A stretch of DNA of 38,226 nt from assembly GCF_023050945.1 (NCBI RefSeq), contig NZ_JALKIM010000033.1, positions 1-38,226 on the forward strand. The letters are read 5' to 3'. The notes under the pieces were generated by a model, which saw nothing but the letters and a program-made list of their open reading frames with translations, was not told where the DNA came from and did not search any database. Of this stretch, positions 6,596-16,923 are shown piece after piece (the first letter of the stretch is position 1; every line of letters starts with the position of its first letter). The stretch comes from Anaerobiospirillum sp. NML120448 (lineage in GTDB: Bacteria > Pseudomonadota > Gammaproteobacteria > Enterobacterales > Succinivibrionaceae). A program made the translations under genes and the position numbers.

Positions 6596-8596
6596 ATGTT
6601 AAAGAATATTGAGGTTAACTCTAAGTTTTGGAACGATAGACAAAGAGTAATTAAAGATCAAATGATCCCATATCAATGGGAGGTCATTAATGATCTTAAA
6701 AAGATTGATATTGCCGTTACTAATACTGGCGGTGATACCTCAGCCCAAGATAGCGATAAAAGCTATGTAGTGGAAAACTTTTTAATTGCCGCAGGTAAAA
6801 AGCAAGGTAAGCGTGGCGGCATGGTATTCCAAGATTCTGATGCTTATAAGTGGTTAGAGGCTGCTGCTTATTCTTTAGAGTGCTTTCCTGATAGTGATTT
6901 ACAAAAGAAAGCTGATGAATTAGTGCAAATTATTGCTGACGCTCAAGAGAGTGATGGCTATCTGAACACTTACTTTACCGTTAATGAGCCTGATCGTAAG
7001 TACCAAAGCTTATACATGAGCCATGAGCTCTATTGTGCAGGTCACTTTATCGAGGCAGCGGTTGCTTATTTCAAAGCTACAGGCAATAAGTTGGTGCTTG
7101 AGGTTGCCCAGAAGCTTGCTGACAATATTGATAATCATTTTGGTCCAGAAGAGGGCAAAATTCACGGCTCTGATGGACATGAAGAAATTGAGTTAGCCTT
7201 ATTAAGATTATACGAACTTACTTCCCAAGAGCGCTACTTAAAGCTTGCTAAATACTTGTTGGAAATTAGAGGACAAGATAGCGAGTTTTTCCTTAAGCAA
7301 CAAAAGAATGATGTAGCTTTAGGTCGTAAGTCTTTAATCCAGGGCTTGGAAATTTTACATAAAGATTTTAATGCTCAATACTTCCAGGCTGATCGTCCTG
7401 TAGATGAGCAAGTTGAGGCTAAGGGACATGCTGTTCGTGTCGTTTATTTATGCTCAGCCTTGGCTTTAGGTGCTGCATTAAGTGGTTGTGATAAGTTAAA
7501 ACAAAGTGCTTACAACTACTGGAATAATATTGTAGGCCGTCGTATGTATCTTACTGGCGCTATTGGTTCTACCTGCCATGGTGAGGCTTTTAGTGCTGAT
7601 TATGATTTACCTAATGACAGCATTTATGGTGAGACCTGCGCCTCTGTAGGCTTAACTTTCTTTGCTAACTATATGCTTCGTCTTAATAAAGATGGCGTAT
7701 ATGGTGATGTCATGGAGCGTGCTCTATACAATACTGTACTTGGCGGAATGAATTTAGATGGCAAGGGCTATTTCTATGTTAATCCATTAGAGGTCCGTCC
7801 TGAGTACAGTAAGAAAAACCCTGGACTTATCCATGTTTTAACCAGAAGAGCTCACTGGTTTGCTTGTGCTTGCTGCCCTCCAAACTTAGCACGTATGGTT
7901 ATGTCTATTGGTCATTATGCTTATCAATGCAGCGATGAGACTAATACCATTTTTGCTGATCTCTATATGGCAAATAAAGCTGAGTTTGAACTCTCTGGCA
8001 ACAAAGTAGTAATTGAGGAGCAAACCTCATATCCATGGGATGCTGATATTACCTTTAAGGTTCAAGAGGCTCCAGAGCAAGGCTTTAATTTCGCTTTGCG
8101 CATTCCTCAATGGGCACAAAATTACCAAGTTGAGTTAAATGGCACCTTAGTTAGTGATTTTAAGATTGAGCAGGGATTTTTATATCTTGCCAGCCCTGTA
8201 GGCTCAGGTGATGTCATTAAGCTTCATTTGGATATGCCTATTGATGTAGTTGAGGCTAATCCTCTAATTAGTGCTGACTATGGCAAGGTAGCCGTAATGA
8301 GAGGCCCTATGGTCTATTGTGTAGAGCAATGCGACAACGGCGCTCAATTACAATGCTTGCACTTAGGTGAGTTAAAAGATTTAAGCGGTTCTTTTGAGCA
8401 GGATGTACTTGAGGGTATTTACCAAATTAAGGCTCAAGGTTTAAGACGCATTAATGATTTTGCTCTTGATAGCTCTCTGTATCGCAAAGCAACACCTGCT
8501 CACTATGAAGCACAAGAGATTACCTTAATTCCTTATTATGCTTGGTGCAACCGCGAGGAAGGTGAAATGCGAGTATGGCTCAACCCTAAGCCATAA
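6596..8596 (+). CDS. GH127 beta-L-arabinofuranosidase (cytoplasmic)
   Basis: The 666-residue protein matches the HypBA1-type glycoside hydrolase family 127 in length (HypBA1 is 658) and order. The N-terminus reads WNDRQRVIKDQMIPYQWEV and the catalytic barrel contains GMVFQDSDAYKWLEAAAY. All residues known for HypBA1 chemistry are present: the general acid/base Glu of HGEAF (about E330), Zn-binding Glu and Cys of YGETCASVG (E346, C348, the same 16-residue spacing as E322/E338), and the Cys pair of ACCPPN (C426, C427), the first being the nucleophile. The enzyme removes beta-L-arabinofuranosyl residues, for example from plant hydroxyproline-rich glycoproteins. There is no signal peptide, so it acts on imported substrates. 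ATG 6596 is chosen because AAGGT lies 9 bases upstream; ATG 6587 is too close to that site. Confidence 0.93.
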   Translation: MLKNIEVNSKFWNDRQRVIKDQMIPYQWEVINDLKKIDIAVTNTGGDTSAQDSDKSYVVENFLIAAGKKQGKRGGMVFQDSDAYKWLEAAAYSLECFPDSDLQKKADELVQIIADAQESDGYLNTYFTVNEPDRKYQSLYMSHELYCAGHFIEAAVAYFKATGNKLVLEVAQKLADNIDNHFGPEEGKIHGSDGHEEIELALLRLYELTSQERYLKLAKYLLEIRGQDSEFFLKQQKNDVALGRKSLIQGLEILHKDFNAQYFQADRPVDEQVEAKGHAVRVVYLCSALALGAALSGCDKLKQSAYNYWNNIVGRRMYLTGAIGSTCHGEAFSADYDLPNDSIYGETCASVGLTFFANYMLRLNKDGVYGDVMERALYNTVLGGMNLDGKGYFYVNPLEVRPEYSKKNPGLIHVLTRRAHWFACACCPPNLARMVMSIGHYAYQCSDETNTIFADLYMANKAEFELSGNKVVIEEQTSYPWDADITFKVQEAPEQGFNFALRIPQWAQNYQVELNGTLVSDFKIEQGFLYLASPVGSGDVIKLHLDMPIDVVEANPLISADYGKVAVMRGPMVYCVEQCDNGAQLQCLHLGELKDLSGSFEQDVLEGIYQIKAQGLRRINDFALDSSLYRKATPAHYEAQEITLIPYYAWCNREEGEMRVWLNPKP

Positions 8597-8633
8597 TATA
8601 AGACCCATTAGATAGATAGATAGATGAAGCTAA

Positions 8634-8677
8634 AACACACAATCATGAGTAGTAGGAGCATGATTGTGTGTTTTTTT
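8634..8677 (+). terminator. Rho-independent terminator of the GH127 gene
   Basis: A perfect stem, AACACACAATCATG with CATGATTGTGTG plus two T, encloses an 11-nt loop and ends in seven T. A GATA tetranucleotide run (8611-8625) lies just before it. It marks the right edge of the arabinofuranoside block. Confidence 0.92.
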
Positions 8678-8766
8678 ATTTACTAATGATTCTTTCTAGC
8701 GGTGAAGTAAGCAAGATCCAGGGTGCTTGGTTTAGTGCATATTTATGATGTTTTTATAAAAAAGAC

Positions 8767-8795
8767 TTGATTTTGATTTAATAGTGCTGTAGAAT
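8767..8795 (+). promoter_or_regulatory. Sigma-70-type promoter of the rplK operon
   Basis: TTGATT (8767-8772), 17 bp and TAGAAT (8790-8795) give transcription from about 8802 and a leader of about 160 nt before rplK. It resembles the rpsL promoter at 34312-34340 (TTGATC-17-TAGAAT). In E. coli this leader region is the target of L1 feedback; no specific L1 site could be assigned here. Confidence 0.7.
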
Positions 8796-8964
8796 ATTTA
8801 GGATTTACTATTTTTGTGACGGAGATCTCATTTTTTGAGTTTTCTTCACTTAGTAAAAATACAGATTTCCTAAAAAATCGATGAAGAATAGTCTTATCGA
8901 TTTAGGGAAGCGTGCTGAGCTTGAATAAGCTAGTGCGCGTGATACCCACATTGAGAGTATAAAA

Positions 8965-9393
8965 ATGGCAAAGAAAGTTTCTGCCTATATCAAGCTTCAG
9001 GTTGGCGCAGGTAATGCCAATCCAGCTCCACCAGTTGGTCCAGCTTTAGGTCAACATGGTGTTAACATCATGGAGTTCTGCAAGGCCTTCAACGCTCACA
9101 CTGCAAAGTTAGAGAAGGGCGCTCCAGTTCCTGTTGTTATTACTGTTTACGCTGATAAGTCCTTTACCTTCATCACCAAGACTCCACCAGCATCCTTCTT
9201 AATTAAGAAGGCTTTAAACATCCAAACCGCTTCTCACAAGCCAGGTAAGGAAGTTGCTGGTAAGATCACTATGGCTCAATGCTTAGAAATCGCTAAGGTT
9301 AAAGAGCCAGATATGACTGGTGCAGATTTAGAAGCTTCCGCTCGTACTATCGCTGGTACTGCACGTTCCATGGGTATTCAGGTCGAGGAGTAA
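8965..9393 (+). CDS. rplK: 50S ribosomal protein L11
   Basis: L11 forms the GTPase-associated centre on 23S rRNA and takes part in factor binding and RelA activation. The 142-residue product matches the usual length, with N-terminal [39 protein letters not shown] and C-terminal rRNA-binding [19 protein letters not shown]. The first ATG of the frame fits the family start MAKKV. rplA begins 3 bases after the stop, so the two are translated together as in E. coli. Confidence 0.99.
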   Translation: MAKKVSAYIKLQVGAGNANPAPPVGPALGQHGVNIMEFCKAFNAHTAKLEKGAPVPVVITVYADKSFTFITKTPPASFLIKKALNIQTASHKPGKEVAGKITMAQCLEIAKVKEPDMTGADLEASARTIAGTARSMGIQVEE

Positions 9394-9396
9394 GAG

Positions 9397-10113
9397 ATGG
9401 CAAAGTTATCTAAGCGCATGAAGGAAATCCGTTCCATCATCGACCGTAACCGTGAGTACGACGTAACTGAGGGTTTTGAGACCTTAATCAAGACCGCTAA
9501 GGCTAAGTTCGTTGAGTCTGTTGACGTAGCTATTCAGTTAGGTATTGATCCTACCAAGTCTGATCAGAACATCCGTGGCGCTACCGTTTTACCAAACGGC
9601 ACTGGCCGCACCGTTCGTGTTGCTGTTTTCACCCAGGGTGAGCTTGCTGAGCAGGCTAAGGCCGCTGGTGCTGACTTCGTTGGTATGGACGAGTTAGCTC
9701 ACGAGATCAAGCAGGGCAAGTCTGACTTTGACGTAGTTATTGCTTCTCCTGATGCAATGCGTGTAGTAGGTCAGTTAGGTCAGATCTTAGGTCCACGTGG
9801 CTTAATGCCAAACCCTAAGGTTGGTACTGTTACCCGTGATGTTGCTACTGCTGTTAAGAATGCCAAGTCCGGTCAGGTTCGTTACCGTAACGACAAGACT
9901 GGTGTTATCCAGGCTTCTATCGGTAAGGTTAACTTCACCCCAGCTCAGCTTACTGAGAACTTAAACGCCTTATTAGGTGCTATTGTTAAGGCTAAGCCAG
10001 CTGCTTCTAAGGGTACCTTCATTAAGAAGGTTGCAATTTCTACCACCATGGGTGGCGGTATTGTAGTAGATAAGAGCACCTTAAAGACTGACCGTGCTGG
10101 TTCAGCTTCTTAA
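9397..10113 (+). CDS. rplA: 50S ribosomal protein L1
   Basis: L1 forms the mobile stalk near the E site and in E. coli represses its own operon by binding its mRNA leader. The 238-residue protein (E. coli 234) carries [48 protein letters not shown] and the C-terminal [20 protein letters not shown] at the end of rplK serves as its ribosome-binding site. It is followed by a long structured leader before rplJ. Confidence 0.99.
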   Translation: MAKLSKRMKEIRSIIDRNREYDVTEGFETLIKTAKAKFVESVDVAIQLGIDPTKSDQNIRGATVLPNGTGRTVRVAVFTQGELAEQAKAAGADFVGMDELAHEIKQGKSDFDVVIASPDAMRVVGQLGQILGPRGLMPNPKVGTVTRDVATAVKNAKSGQVRYRNDKTGVIQASIGKVNFTPAQLTENLNALLGAIVKAKPAASKGTFIKKVAISTTMGGGIVVDKSTLKTDRAGSAS

Positions 10114-10142
10114 TTAGCTCTTAATACCACCTTAAAAAATTC

Positions 10143-10240
10143 GTGCTCGGATACTAGCACATCAAATTTTGGCCGGGAGCTTTTTCTCCCACCAAAGACC
10201 GCAGGGGGTAGTATCCTTAATCATCCTGCGCAGGCGGAAA
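10143..10240 (+). ncRNA. L10 leader (autoregulatory mRNA element before rplJ)
   Basis: The rplA-rplJ gap is 287 nt and strongly structured. GGATACT (10149-10155) pairs with AGTATCC (10210-10216) over a distance. GGGAG/CTCCC (10175-10190) forms a hairpin, and GCAGG (10201-10205) pairs with CCTGC (10225-10229). The words CCAAAGACCGCAGG and CCTTAATC followed by CCTGCGCAGGCGG recall the gammaproteobacterial L10 leader, where L10(L12)4 binds to repress translation of rplJ and rplL. Exact limits are uncertain; another hairpin, TCCCAA/TTGGGA, lies at 10284-10299. Confidence 0.7.
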
Positions 10241-10400
10241 TTAGCTCTATAGGATTCTTCCTTTAGAATTGATATCCGGTATATCCCAAATCATTGGGAC
10301 TAACCGTCATGATTTAGGTAAACATTGGTGCCTTAAGTATGTCTTACTTTTGGTGGAGTGTTAGCCAAAGATCATGACTTTCCAGGAGTCACTGCTAAAA

Positions 10401-10907
10401 ATGGCATTAAATCTCGAAGACAAGAAGCAGATCGTTGCTGATGTTAGCGAAGTCGCCAAGAAAGCATTATCAGCTGTTTGCGCTGATTCTTGTGGCATCC
10501 CAGTAGCTCAAATGACCAAGCTCCGTAAGGAAGCCCGTGCTAACAACGTATACTTACACGTTGTTCGTAACACTCTCCTTGCCCGTGCTGTTGAAGGCAC
10601 TGAGTTTGAGTGCATGAAGGATCAGTTCAAGGGTCCAACCTTAATTGGTTTATCTCTTGAGCACCCAGGTGCTGCTGCTCGCTTATTCAAGGATTTCGCC
10701 AAGCAGAACGACAAGTTCTCCATCAAGGCTTTAGCTTTTGAAGGCCAGCTTTATGATGGCAAGGACGTCGACGTATTAGCTTCCTTACCAACTTACGAGG
10801 AAGGTGTTGCTCAGTTAATGGCTACTATGAAGGAAGCCGCTGCTGGCAAGTTAGTACGTACTTTAGCTGCTTTAGGCGACAAGTTAGGCGGCGGCGAGGC
10901 AGCCTAA
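10401..10907 (+). CDS. rplJ: 50S ribosomal protein L10
   Basis: L10 anchors the L7/L12 dimers of the ribosomal stalk. The product of 168 residues is near the E. coli length (165), and [20 protein letters not shown] matches the family N-terminus. The frame is open upstream to 10374, but the added residues do not belong to L10, so ATG 10401 is chosen. AGGAG at 10384-10388 is a rather distant site (12 bases), which suits a gene under translational control by its leader. The C-terminal helix that binds L7/L12 ends the protein ([16 protein letters not shown]). Confidence 0.98.
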   Translation: MALNLEDKKQIVADVSEVAKKALSAVCADSCGIPVAQMTKLRKEARANNVYLHVVRNTLLARAVEGTEFECMKDQFKGPTLIGLSLEHPGAAARLFKDFAKQNDKFSIKALAFEGQLYDGKDVDVLASLPTYEEGVAQLMATMKEAAAGKLVRTLAALGDKLGGGEAA

Positions 10908-11022
10908 TTTTAGGCCCTTGTCGTGATGCTTTAGGTTTTTATAAACCTGCTGCTTAGTTTTTTAGTGTCAAGCTTGTTTAAGCTGACACTTGTTTCACAG
11001 AATTTTTAAAGGAAGTTTAAAA

Positions 11023-11394
11023 ATGGCTTTATCTAAGGATGAAATCATTGAGGCAATTGCTCAGATGTCCGTAATGGAGGTTGTTGAGCTCGTTAAGGCT
11101 ATGGAAGAGAAGTTCGGCGTTTCTGCCGCTGCTGCTGTTGTTGCTGGCCCTGCTGCTGGTGGCGCTGCTGCTGCTGAGGAGAAGACCGAGTTCGACGTAA
11201 CCTTAAAGGACGTTGGTGCTAACAAGATTGCTGTTATTAAGGCAGTTCGTGGCGCTACCGGTTTAGGCTTAAAGGAAGCTAAGGACTTAGTTGAGTCTGC
11301 TCCTGCTAAGATCAAGGAAGCTATCTCCAAGGAAGACGCTGAGGCCCTCAAGAAGTCCTTCGAAGAGGCTGGCGCTACTGTTGTTATCGAGTAA
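11023..11394 (+). CDS. rplL: 50S ribosomal protein L7/L12
   Basis: This is the flexible, multi-copy stalk protein that recruits translation factors. The 123-residue product has the N-terminal dimerisation domain ([20 protein letters not shown]), an Ala-rich hinge around residues 37-55, and the C-terminal factor-binding domain ([20 protein letters not shown], then [15 protein letters not shown]). AAGGAAG lies 6 bases before ATG 11023; the upstream open frame is ignored. It lies 115 bases after rplJ in the same transcription unit. Confidence 0.99.
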   Translation: MALSKDEIIEAIAQMSVMEVVELVKAMEEKFGVSAAAAVVAGPAAGGAAAAEEKTEFDVTLKDVGANKIAVIKAVRGATGLGLKEAKDLVESAPAKIKEAISKEDAEALKKSFEEAGATVVIE

Positions 11395-12374
11395 TAACAA
11401 CCGCTTCTTTAGGCTAGAAGCATCGATCTAGCCTGTAGACTTTTAGTCTACTATTTATTAAGGCCCGAGCTCTCATTTTATGAGGCTCGGGTTCGGTGCC
11501 TTAAAAAAAGGTGATGCAAATAACACTGTTACTTTAGGTTTCAGATATTTGATCAATACTCATCTGGACGATGCCCGGGTCAGCTCTGACCTAAATTAAG
11601 CAAAGCGTGCATACTTAATTTTTCGCTGCTAGGTCCATCTAGGCTGTAAAGCCTTCATCTAATCTTTCACATTCACAGTTGACTAAACTTAAGTTTCATA
11701 TTTATACAATGCATACGGTATAACGCATTAATGGTTAATCGTGTGATTTTTAGCAGGCTGACGAGCTTGTAATTTTATAAGTCATTTAATGATGGCTTAT
11801 TCAGACTAAGATAGTATTCAACGTAATTAAGTCCAATGCTTAAGATAGAGTTTTAAACTTTATTAAAAGCACCAAAAATAGCCTTAAAACCTTTACTTTT
11901 GATGAAAAATTTGCCCTTGAGTATCGGCGGGGCATTATAAGCAAGTCAAGAGTGTGTACAATATAAGATCATATTTAAGCTAATTAAGGCTAAATGGTTG
12001 TAGGACTAGACAATTTATCAAAAGAATTTTGATATGGCCGCAATGCAGCATAGCGACTATGCTTAGCTTGTGGCTATTGTTGTACCTGCTTTGACAAAAA
12101 GTTACTGATGAATTTTGATTAGAAGATTTAAAAGCAGTAAATAGGATGTATGTTTTGCATTGTGCCATCTTTATACAGATGAACATTAGTCAAATATATT
12201 GATATTTACAGGTGTTAAACGCCATCGTAGAGAGTAAGGTTTTGATAGTTAAATATCGAAACTTTACGGCTAACTTAATTTCGTAAATTTGGTTGGCTAG
12301 CTTGTAGCAAGCAGGGCAGGTGGCTGCATCAGCCCCTCAACCGCGACAAAGATCAACCTGAGGATCCCCATTCC
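11395..12374 (+). other. Long rplL-rpoB intergenic region with tandem hairpins
   Basis: About 980 bases separate rplL from rpoB, roughly three times the E. coli spacing (about 320). Near rplL three hairpins follow each other: GGCTAG/CTAGCC (11412-11433), TAGAC/GTCTA (11436-11450), and TTAAGGC/GCCTTAA closing CCCGAG/CTCGGG (about 11458-11503). None is followed by a T run, so they look more like processing or attenuation structures than full terminators; E. coli has an attenuator and an RNase III site here. GGTCAG/CTGACC occurs about 11579-11592. Close to rpoB are GCTTG/CAAGC (about 12299-12311) and GGCTG/CAGCC (12322-12334). No credible gene was found on either strand. Confidence 0.6.
12091..12119 (+). 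promoter_or_regulatory. Possible additional promoter upstream of rpoB
   Basis: TTGACA (12091-12096), a perfect -35 box, is followed after 17 bp by TTTGAT (12114-12119), which matches the -10 consensus at four of six positions. It would leave a leader of about 250 nt. A second, weaker candidate is TTGCCC (11911-11916) with CATTAT (11933-11938). Confidence 0.4.
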
Positions 12375-15300
12375 ATGGTCTACTCGTATACTGAGCAAAA
12401 GCGCATCCGTAAGGATTTTGGTAAGAGAGTTAAAGTGCTAGACACTCCATATCTCCTTGCCGTTCAGCTTGATTCCTTTAAACAATTTATCAGCTCTGAT
12501 CCACAAAATGAAAATGGTTTAGTTGCTGCGTTTAAGAGTGTGTTCCCTATTAAGTCATTCTCGGGAAATGCTGAGCTCTGCTACAATAGTTTTAAGTTAG
12601 GTGTACCTAAGTTTAATGTACAAGAGTGCATGATTCGTGGTACCACTTATTCTGCTCCTCTCAGGGTTAATTTAAGTCTGATCCGTTACGAGAAGGATGC
12701 TCCAAAGACTGTTAAAGAGAAGTTTGACCAAGAGGTCTACATGGGCGAAATCCCATTAATGACCGAAAATGGTACCTTCATTATCAACGGTACTGAGCGT
12801 GTTGTTGTTTCTCAGTTACATCGTTCTCCTGGTGTATTCTTTGACAACGATAAAGGTAAGACTCACCCAGGTCGTGTTTTATTCTCAGCTCGTATCATTC
12901 CTTACCGTGGTTCATGGCTCGATTTTGAGTTTGATCATCGCGACAGCTTATTCGTTCGTATCGACCGTCGCCGTAAGTTACCAGCCACTGTATTATTACG
13001 TGCTTTAGGCTATAACACCGAGCAGATCTTAGACATCTTCTTTGATACTGTTGCTATTGAGATTCAAAATGGCAAGCTCTTTATGGAGTTAGTGCCAGAG
13101 AGACTTCGTGGCGAAACTGCTTCTTTTGAAATTAAGTTAGGCGATAAGGTTTTAGTTGAGTCTGGTAAGAAGATTACTGCTCGCCATATTCGTGAACTTA
13201 ATAAGGCTGGCCAGAAGTTTATCGAAATTCCTGCTGATTACTTAATTGGCAAGATTATCGCCAAGGACTATGTTGACTCTGAGGGCAATGTAGTTTTAGG
13301 TGCCAATAGCGAAATCACTTTAGATAAGCTTCCTTTAATTGCTTCTTTAGGCTTAAAGCAATTTGAGATTCTCTTTACCTCTCAGGTTGATGAGGGTTCA
13401 TTCATTGCTGATACCTTACGCAATGACACCACACGTGATCTTACCTCTGATGAGGATGATCGCATGGCCGCTCTCTTTGAAATCTACAAGATGATGCGTC
13501 CAGGTGAGCCACCTACCGCTGAGGCTGCTGAGACCTTATTTAACAATTTATTCTTTGCAGAAGACCGTTACGACTTATCTTCTGTAGGTCGTATGAAGTT
13601 CGATTCTCGCTTTGTTGAGATCGGTCGTGTTAAGAGTGCTTTAGAGCGTGCTTTTGCTGATGAAACATTTGCTGTTAACAGCGATGAGACTGGCGTTTAT
13701 GTAGTTGATGACAATGTTTATATCAACTATGCCAACTTCATTAGCGTAATTCGTTCTAATTTAGATGCTGCAGATGCTCAGTGCATCCCAGCAGCTACCC
13801 CAGCTCGCTGTGGTGATAAGCTCTTAGACTTCTTAGATGGTCTACTCTACAAGGCCAATCCAGATCCTAAGGTTAAGGCCTCTGAGCGTTTTGTATTTAA
13901 GAACGTTACTATTGCTCCTAAGGATGGCGAGGCTATTGAGCTTGAGCGCTGCGTAATTTTACCTTTAGATGCCTTAGTAGGCCGTACCACCAATGTAGCT
14001 AAGCTTGATGCTAGCGTATCTGGTGCTAAGGGTAAGGATTTAGTTCTTGAGCGTGAGCGTGATGAGCTCTATCGCGGTACCTTATCTAATAACGACATTA
14101 TTAAGGTAATGCGTTACTTAGTACGTATCCGTAACGGTAAAGAGACTATCGATGATATCGATCACTTAGGTAACCGTCGTATCCGTAGCGTAGGCGAAAT
14201 GGCCGAAAACCAATTCCGTATTGGTTTAGTACGTGTTGAGCGTGCTGTTAAGGAGCGTTTATCTTTAGGTGACTTAGATAGCATCTCTCCACAAGACTTA
14301 ATTAACGCCAAGCCAATTTCTGCTGCTATTAAGGAATTCTTCGGCTCTTCTCAGTTATCTCAATTTATGGATCAAAACAATCCATTATCTGAGGTTACCC
14401 ATAAGAGACGTATTTCCGCTTTAGGCCCTGGTGGTTTAACTCGTGAGCGTGCTGGCTTCGAAGTACGTGACGTTCACCCAACTCACTACGGTCGTTTATG
14501 TCCAATTGAGACCCCAGAAGGTCCAAACATTGGTTTGATTAACTCCTTGGCTGTGTTTGCTCGTTGCAATGACTATGGCTTCTTAGAGACCCCATATCGT
14601 CGTGTTAACAACAACCACGTTTCTGAGGACTTTGAGTACTTATCAGCTATCGATGAAGGTCAGTATGTTATTGCTCAGGCTAACACTGATTTAGATGAGA
14701 ATGGCAACATTATTGATGAGTACGTACAGTGCCGTTACAAGGGTGAGTCTACTGTTCGTCGTGCTAGCGATGTTCAGTTTATGGACGTTTCACCACAGCA
14801 GGTTATTTCCGTTGCTGCTGCCTTGATTCCATTCTTGGAGCACGATGACGCTAACCGTGCCTTGATGGGTGCTAACATGCAACGTCAGGCTGTTCCAACT
14901 GTTCGCTCTGAGAAGCCATTCGTTGGTACTGGTATGGAGCGTGCTGTAGCTGTGGACTCTGGTGTAGCAATTATTGCTCGCCGTGGTGGTGTAGTTGAGC
15001 ATGTTGATGGCTTACGTATTGTAGTTCGTGCTAACGAGGACGAAATTCAGGGCGTAGCTGATCCAGGTGTAGATATCTACAACTTAATTAAGTACACCCG
15101 TTCTAACCAGAACACCTGCATTAACCAAAGACCATGTGTCAACATTAATGAGCGTGTTCAGGCTGGTGACGTATTAGCCGACGGTAGCTCCACTGATTTA
15201 GGTGAGCTTGCTTTAGGTCAAAACTTACGTATCGCCTTCATGCCATGGAATGGTTACAACTACGAGGACTCTATCTTAGTTTCCGAGCGTGTTGCTGCTA

Positions 15301-16856
15301 AGGATCGTTTAACCACCATCCACATTCAAGAAATTTCTTGTATTGCACGTGATACTAAGCTTGGCCCTGAGGAAATCACTGCTGATATTCCAAACGTAGG
15401 TGAGGCTGCATTATCTAAGTTAGATGAGAGCGGTATTGTTTACGTAGGTGCTGAGGTTGTTGGTGGTGATATCTTAGTTGGTAAGGTAACACCAAAGGGT
15501 GAGACTCAATTAACCCCAGAAGAGAAGTTATTACGCGCTATTTTCGGCGAGAAGGCTTCCGAGGTTAAGGACACCTCTACCCGTGTACCAAATGGCGTAT
15601 CTGGTACTGTAGTTGACGTTCAAGTATTCACTCGTGAGGGTGTTGAAAAGGACGGTCGTGCTAAGGAAATTGAAGAGATGCATCTTGCCAAGGCTCGTAA
15701 GGACCTTGACGAGGAGTTCTCTTACTTAACTGAAGGTTTATTAAACCAGGCACGTAATATCTTAGTTAAGGTAGGCTTCAAGCGTGAGCAAGTTGATACT
15801 TTCACTGATGCTGAAATCTTCAACCAGCGTATTGATGACGATAAGGCCAACCGCAACTTAGAAGATATTGCTAACCGTATCGATGAATACCGTGCTGAGT
15901 ACAAGGAAAAGTATGACGTAATTCGTCATAAGTTAACCGATGGTGATGAGTTAACCCCTGGCGTACTTAAGATTGTTAAGGTTTATCTTGCTGTTAAGCG
16001 TCGCATTCAACCAGGCGATAAGATGGCAGGTCGTCACGGTAACAAGGGTGTTATTTCCAAGATTTGCCCAATCGAGGATATGCCATTTGATGAGCATGGT
16101 ATGCCAGTTGACATCGTGCTCAACCCATTGGGTGTGCCTTCACGTATGAACATCGGTCAGGTTCTTGAGGTTCACTTAGGCTTAGCTGCTAAGGGCATTG
16201 GTCAAGTAATTGATAAGATGCTCACCGAGCAACGTGCTTTAAGTGAGTTAAGAGCCATGTTGCAAAAGGTTTATGACCTTGGCGACACCTCTCAGAAGGT
16301 AGACATTAGTGCTATGTCTGATGAAGAGGTTATGGTCTTAGCCGAGAACTTACGTAACGGTATGACTGTAGCAACCCCTGTATTCGACGGTGCCTCTGAA
16401 GAATCTATTAAGGAGCTCCTCGAGCTTGCAGGTCTTCCTAAGTCTGGCCAGATGACCTTATTTGATGGTACCACTGGTCGTGCTTTCGAGCGTAAGGTAA
16501 CTGTTGGTTACATGTACATGCTCAAGCTCAACCACTTAGTTGATGACAAGATGCACGCTCGTTCCACTGGCTCTTATAGCTTAGTAACCCAGCAGCCATT
16601 AGGCGGTAAGGCTCAATTTGGTGGCCAGCGCTTTGGTGAGATGGAAGTTTGGGCTCTTGAGGCATATGGTGCTGCTTATACTTTACGTGAAATGTTGACT
16701 GTTAAGTCTGACGACGTAAACGGCAGAACCAAGATGTATAAGAACATCGTAGATGGCGCATATAAGATGGAGGCAAGCATCCCTGAGTCCTTCAATGTAT
16801 TGCTCCGTGAAATCCGCTCACTAGGTATTAATATTGACCTAGTTCGCAAAGACTAA
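12375..16856 (+). CDS. rpoB: RNA polymerase subunit beta with a large insertion
   Basis: The beta subunit forms one pincer of RNA polymerase and much of the active-site cleft. The 1493-residue product aligns with E. coli RpoB (1342) from [18 protein letters not shown] to [16 protein letters not shown]. The rifampicin pocket is wild-type in appearance ([36 protein letters not shown]). [17 protein letters not shown] and [20 protein letters not shown] are intact. The extra length is mostly one segment: after [13 protein letters not shown], residues about 410-573 (164 residues) replace only about 17 in E. coli before the shared DIIKVM region. It lies about 35 residues after the gate-loop motif MMRPGEPPT (373-381). 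Codon use in the segment is like its neighbours, so it looks resident. AGGAT lies 9 bases before ATG 12375. Confidence 0.99.
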   Translation: MVYSYTEQKRIRKDFGKRVKVLDTPYLLAVQLDSFKQFISSDPQNENGLVAAFKSVFPIKSFSGNAELCYNSFKLGVPKFNVQECMIRGTTYSAPLRVNLSLIRYEKDAPKTVKEKFDQEVYMGEIPLMTENGTFIINGTERVVVSQLHRSPGVFFDNDKGKTHPGRVLFSARIIPYRGSWLDFEFDHRDSLFVRIDRRRKLPATVLLRALGYNTEQILDIFFDTVAIEIQNGKLFMELVPERLRGETASFEIKLGDKVLVESGKKITARHIRELNKAGQKFIEIPADYLIGKIIAKDYVDSEGNVVLGANSEITLDKLPLIASLGLKQFEILFTSQVDEGSFIADTLRNDTTRDLTSDEDDRMAALFEIYKMMRPGEPPTAEAAETLFNNLFFAEDRYDLSSVGRMKFDSRFVEIGRVKSALERAFADETFAVNSDETGVYVVDDNVYINYANFISVIRSNLDAADAQCIPAATPARCGDKLLDFLDGLLYKANPDPKVKASERFVFKNVTIAPKDGEAIELERCVILPLDALVGRTTNVAKLDASVSGAKGKDLVLERERDELYRGTLSNNDIIKVMRYLVRIRNGKETIDDIDHLGNRRIRSVGEMAENQFRIGLVRVERAVKERLSLGDLDSISPQDLINAKPISAAIKEFFGSSQLSQFMDQNNPLSEVTHKRRISALGPGGLTRERAGFEVRDVHPTHYGRLCPIETPEGPNIGLINSLAVFARCNDYGFLETPYRRVNNNHVSEDFEYLSAIDEGQYVIAQANTDLDENGNIIDEYVQCRYKGESTVRRASDVQFMDVSPQQVISVAAALIPFLEHDDANRALMGANMQRQAVPTVRSEKPFVGTGMERAVAVDSGVAIIARRGGVVEHVDGLRIVVRANEDEIQGVADPGVDIYNLIKYTRSNQNTCINQRPCVNINERVQAGDVLADGSSTDLGELALGQNLRIAFMPWNGYNYEDSILVSERVAAKDRLTTIHIQEISCIARDTKLGPEEITADIPNVGEAALSKLDESGIVYVGAEVVGGDILVGKVTPKGETQLTPEEKLLRAIFGEKASEVKDTSTRVPNGVSGTVVDVQVFTREGVEKDGRAKEIEEMHLAKARKDLDEEFSYLTEGLLNQARNILVKVGFKREQVDTFTDAEIFNQRIDDDKANRNLEDIANRIDEYRAEYKEKYDVIRHKLTDGDELTPGVLKIVKVYLAVKRRIQPGDKMAGRHGNKGVISKICPIEDMPFDEHGMPVDIVLNPLGVPSRMNIGQVLEVHLGLAAKGIGQVIDKMLTEQRALSELRAMLQKVYDLGDTSQKVDISAMSDEEVMVLAENLRNGMTVATPVFDGASEESIKELLELAGLPKSGQMTLFDGTTGRAFERKVTVGYMYMLKLNHLVDDKMHARSTGSYSLVTQQPLGGKAQFGGQRFGEMEVWALEAYGAAYTLREMLTVKSDDVNGRTKMYKNIVDGAYKMEASIPESFNVLLREIRSLGINIDLVRKD

Positions 16857-16865
16857 TTGCCACCG

Positions 16866-16923
16866 CCCCTTAATTAGCTTGTAGTTAGCTCGTAGTTAAC
16901 TGTTTTAGTAGCTGATTAAGGGG
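16866..16923 (+). other. rpoB-rpoC intergenic hairpin
   Basis: CCCCTTAATTAGCT (16866-16879) pairs with AGCTGATTAAGGGG (16910-16923), a 14-bp stem with one T-G wobble and a 30-nt loop. No T run follows, so it is more likely an RNA processing or stability element than a terminator. The gap between the genes is 186 bases, against about 77 in E. coli. Confidence 0.6.

Noticed and set aside
11980-12186. 68-codon open frame on the minus strand upstream of rpoB
   Set aside because: It has no ribosome-binding site, its translation resembles no family I know, and it lies in AT-rich leader DNA that is better explained as regulatory.
12769-13008. 79-codon open frame inside rpoB in another frame
   Set aside because: It is a shadow of highly biased rpoB codons.
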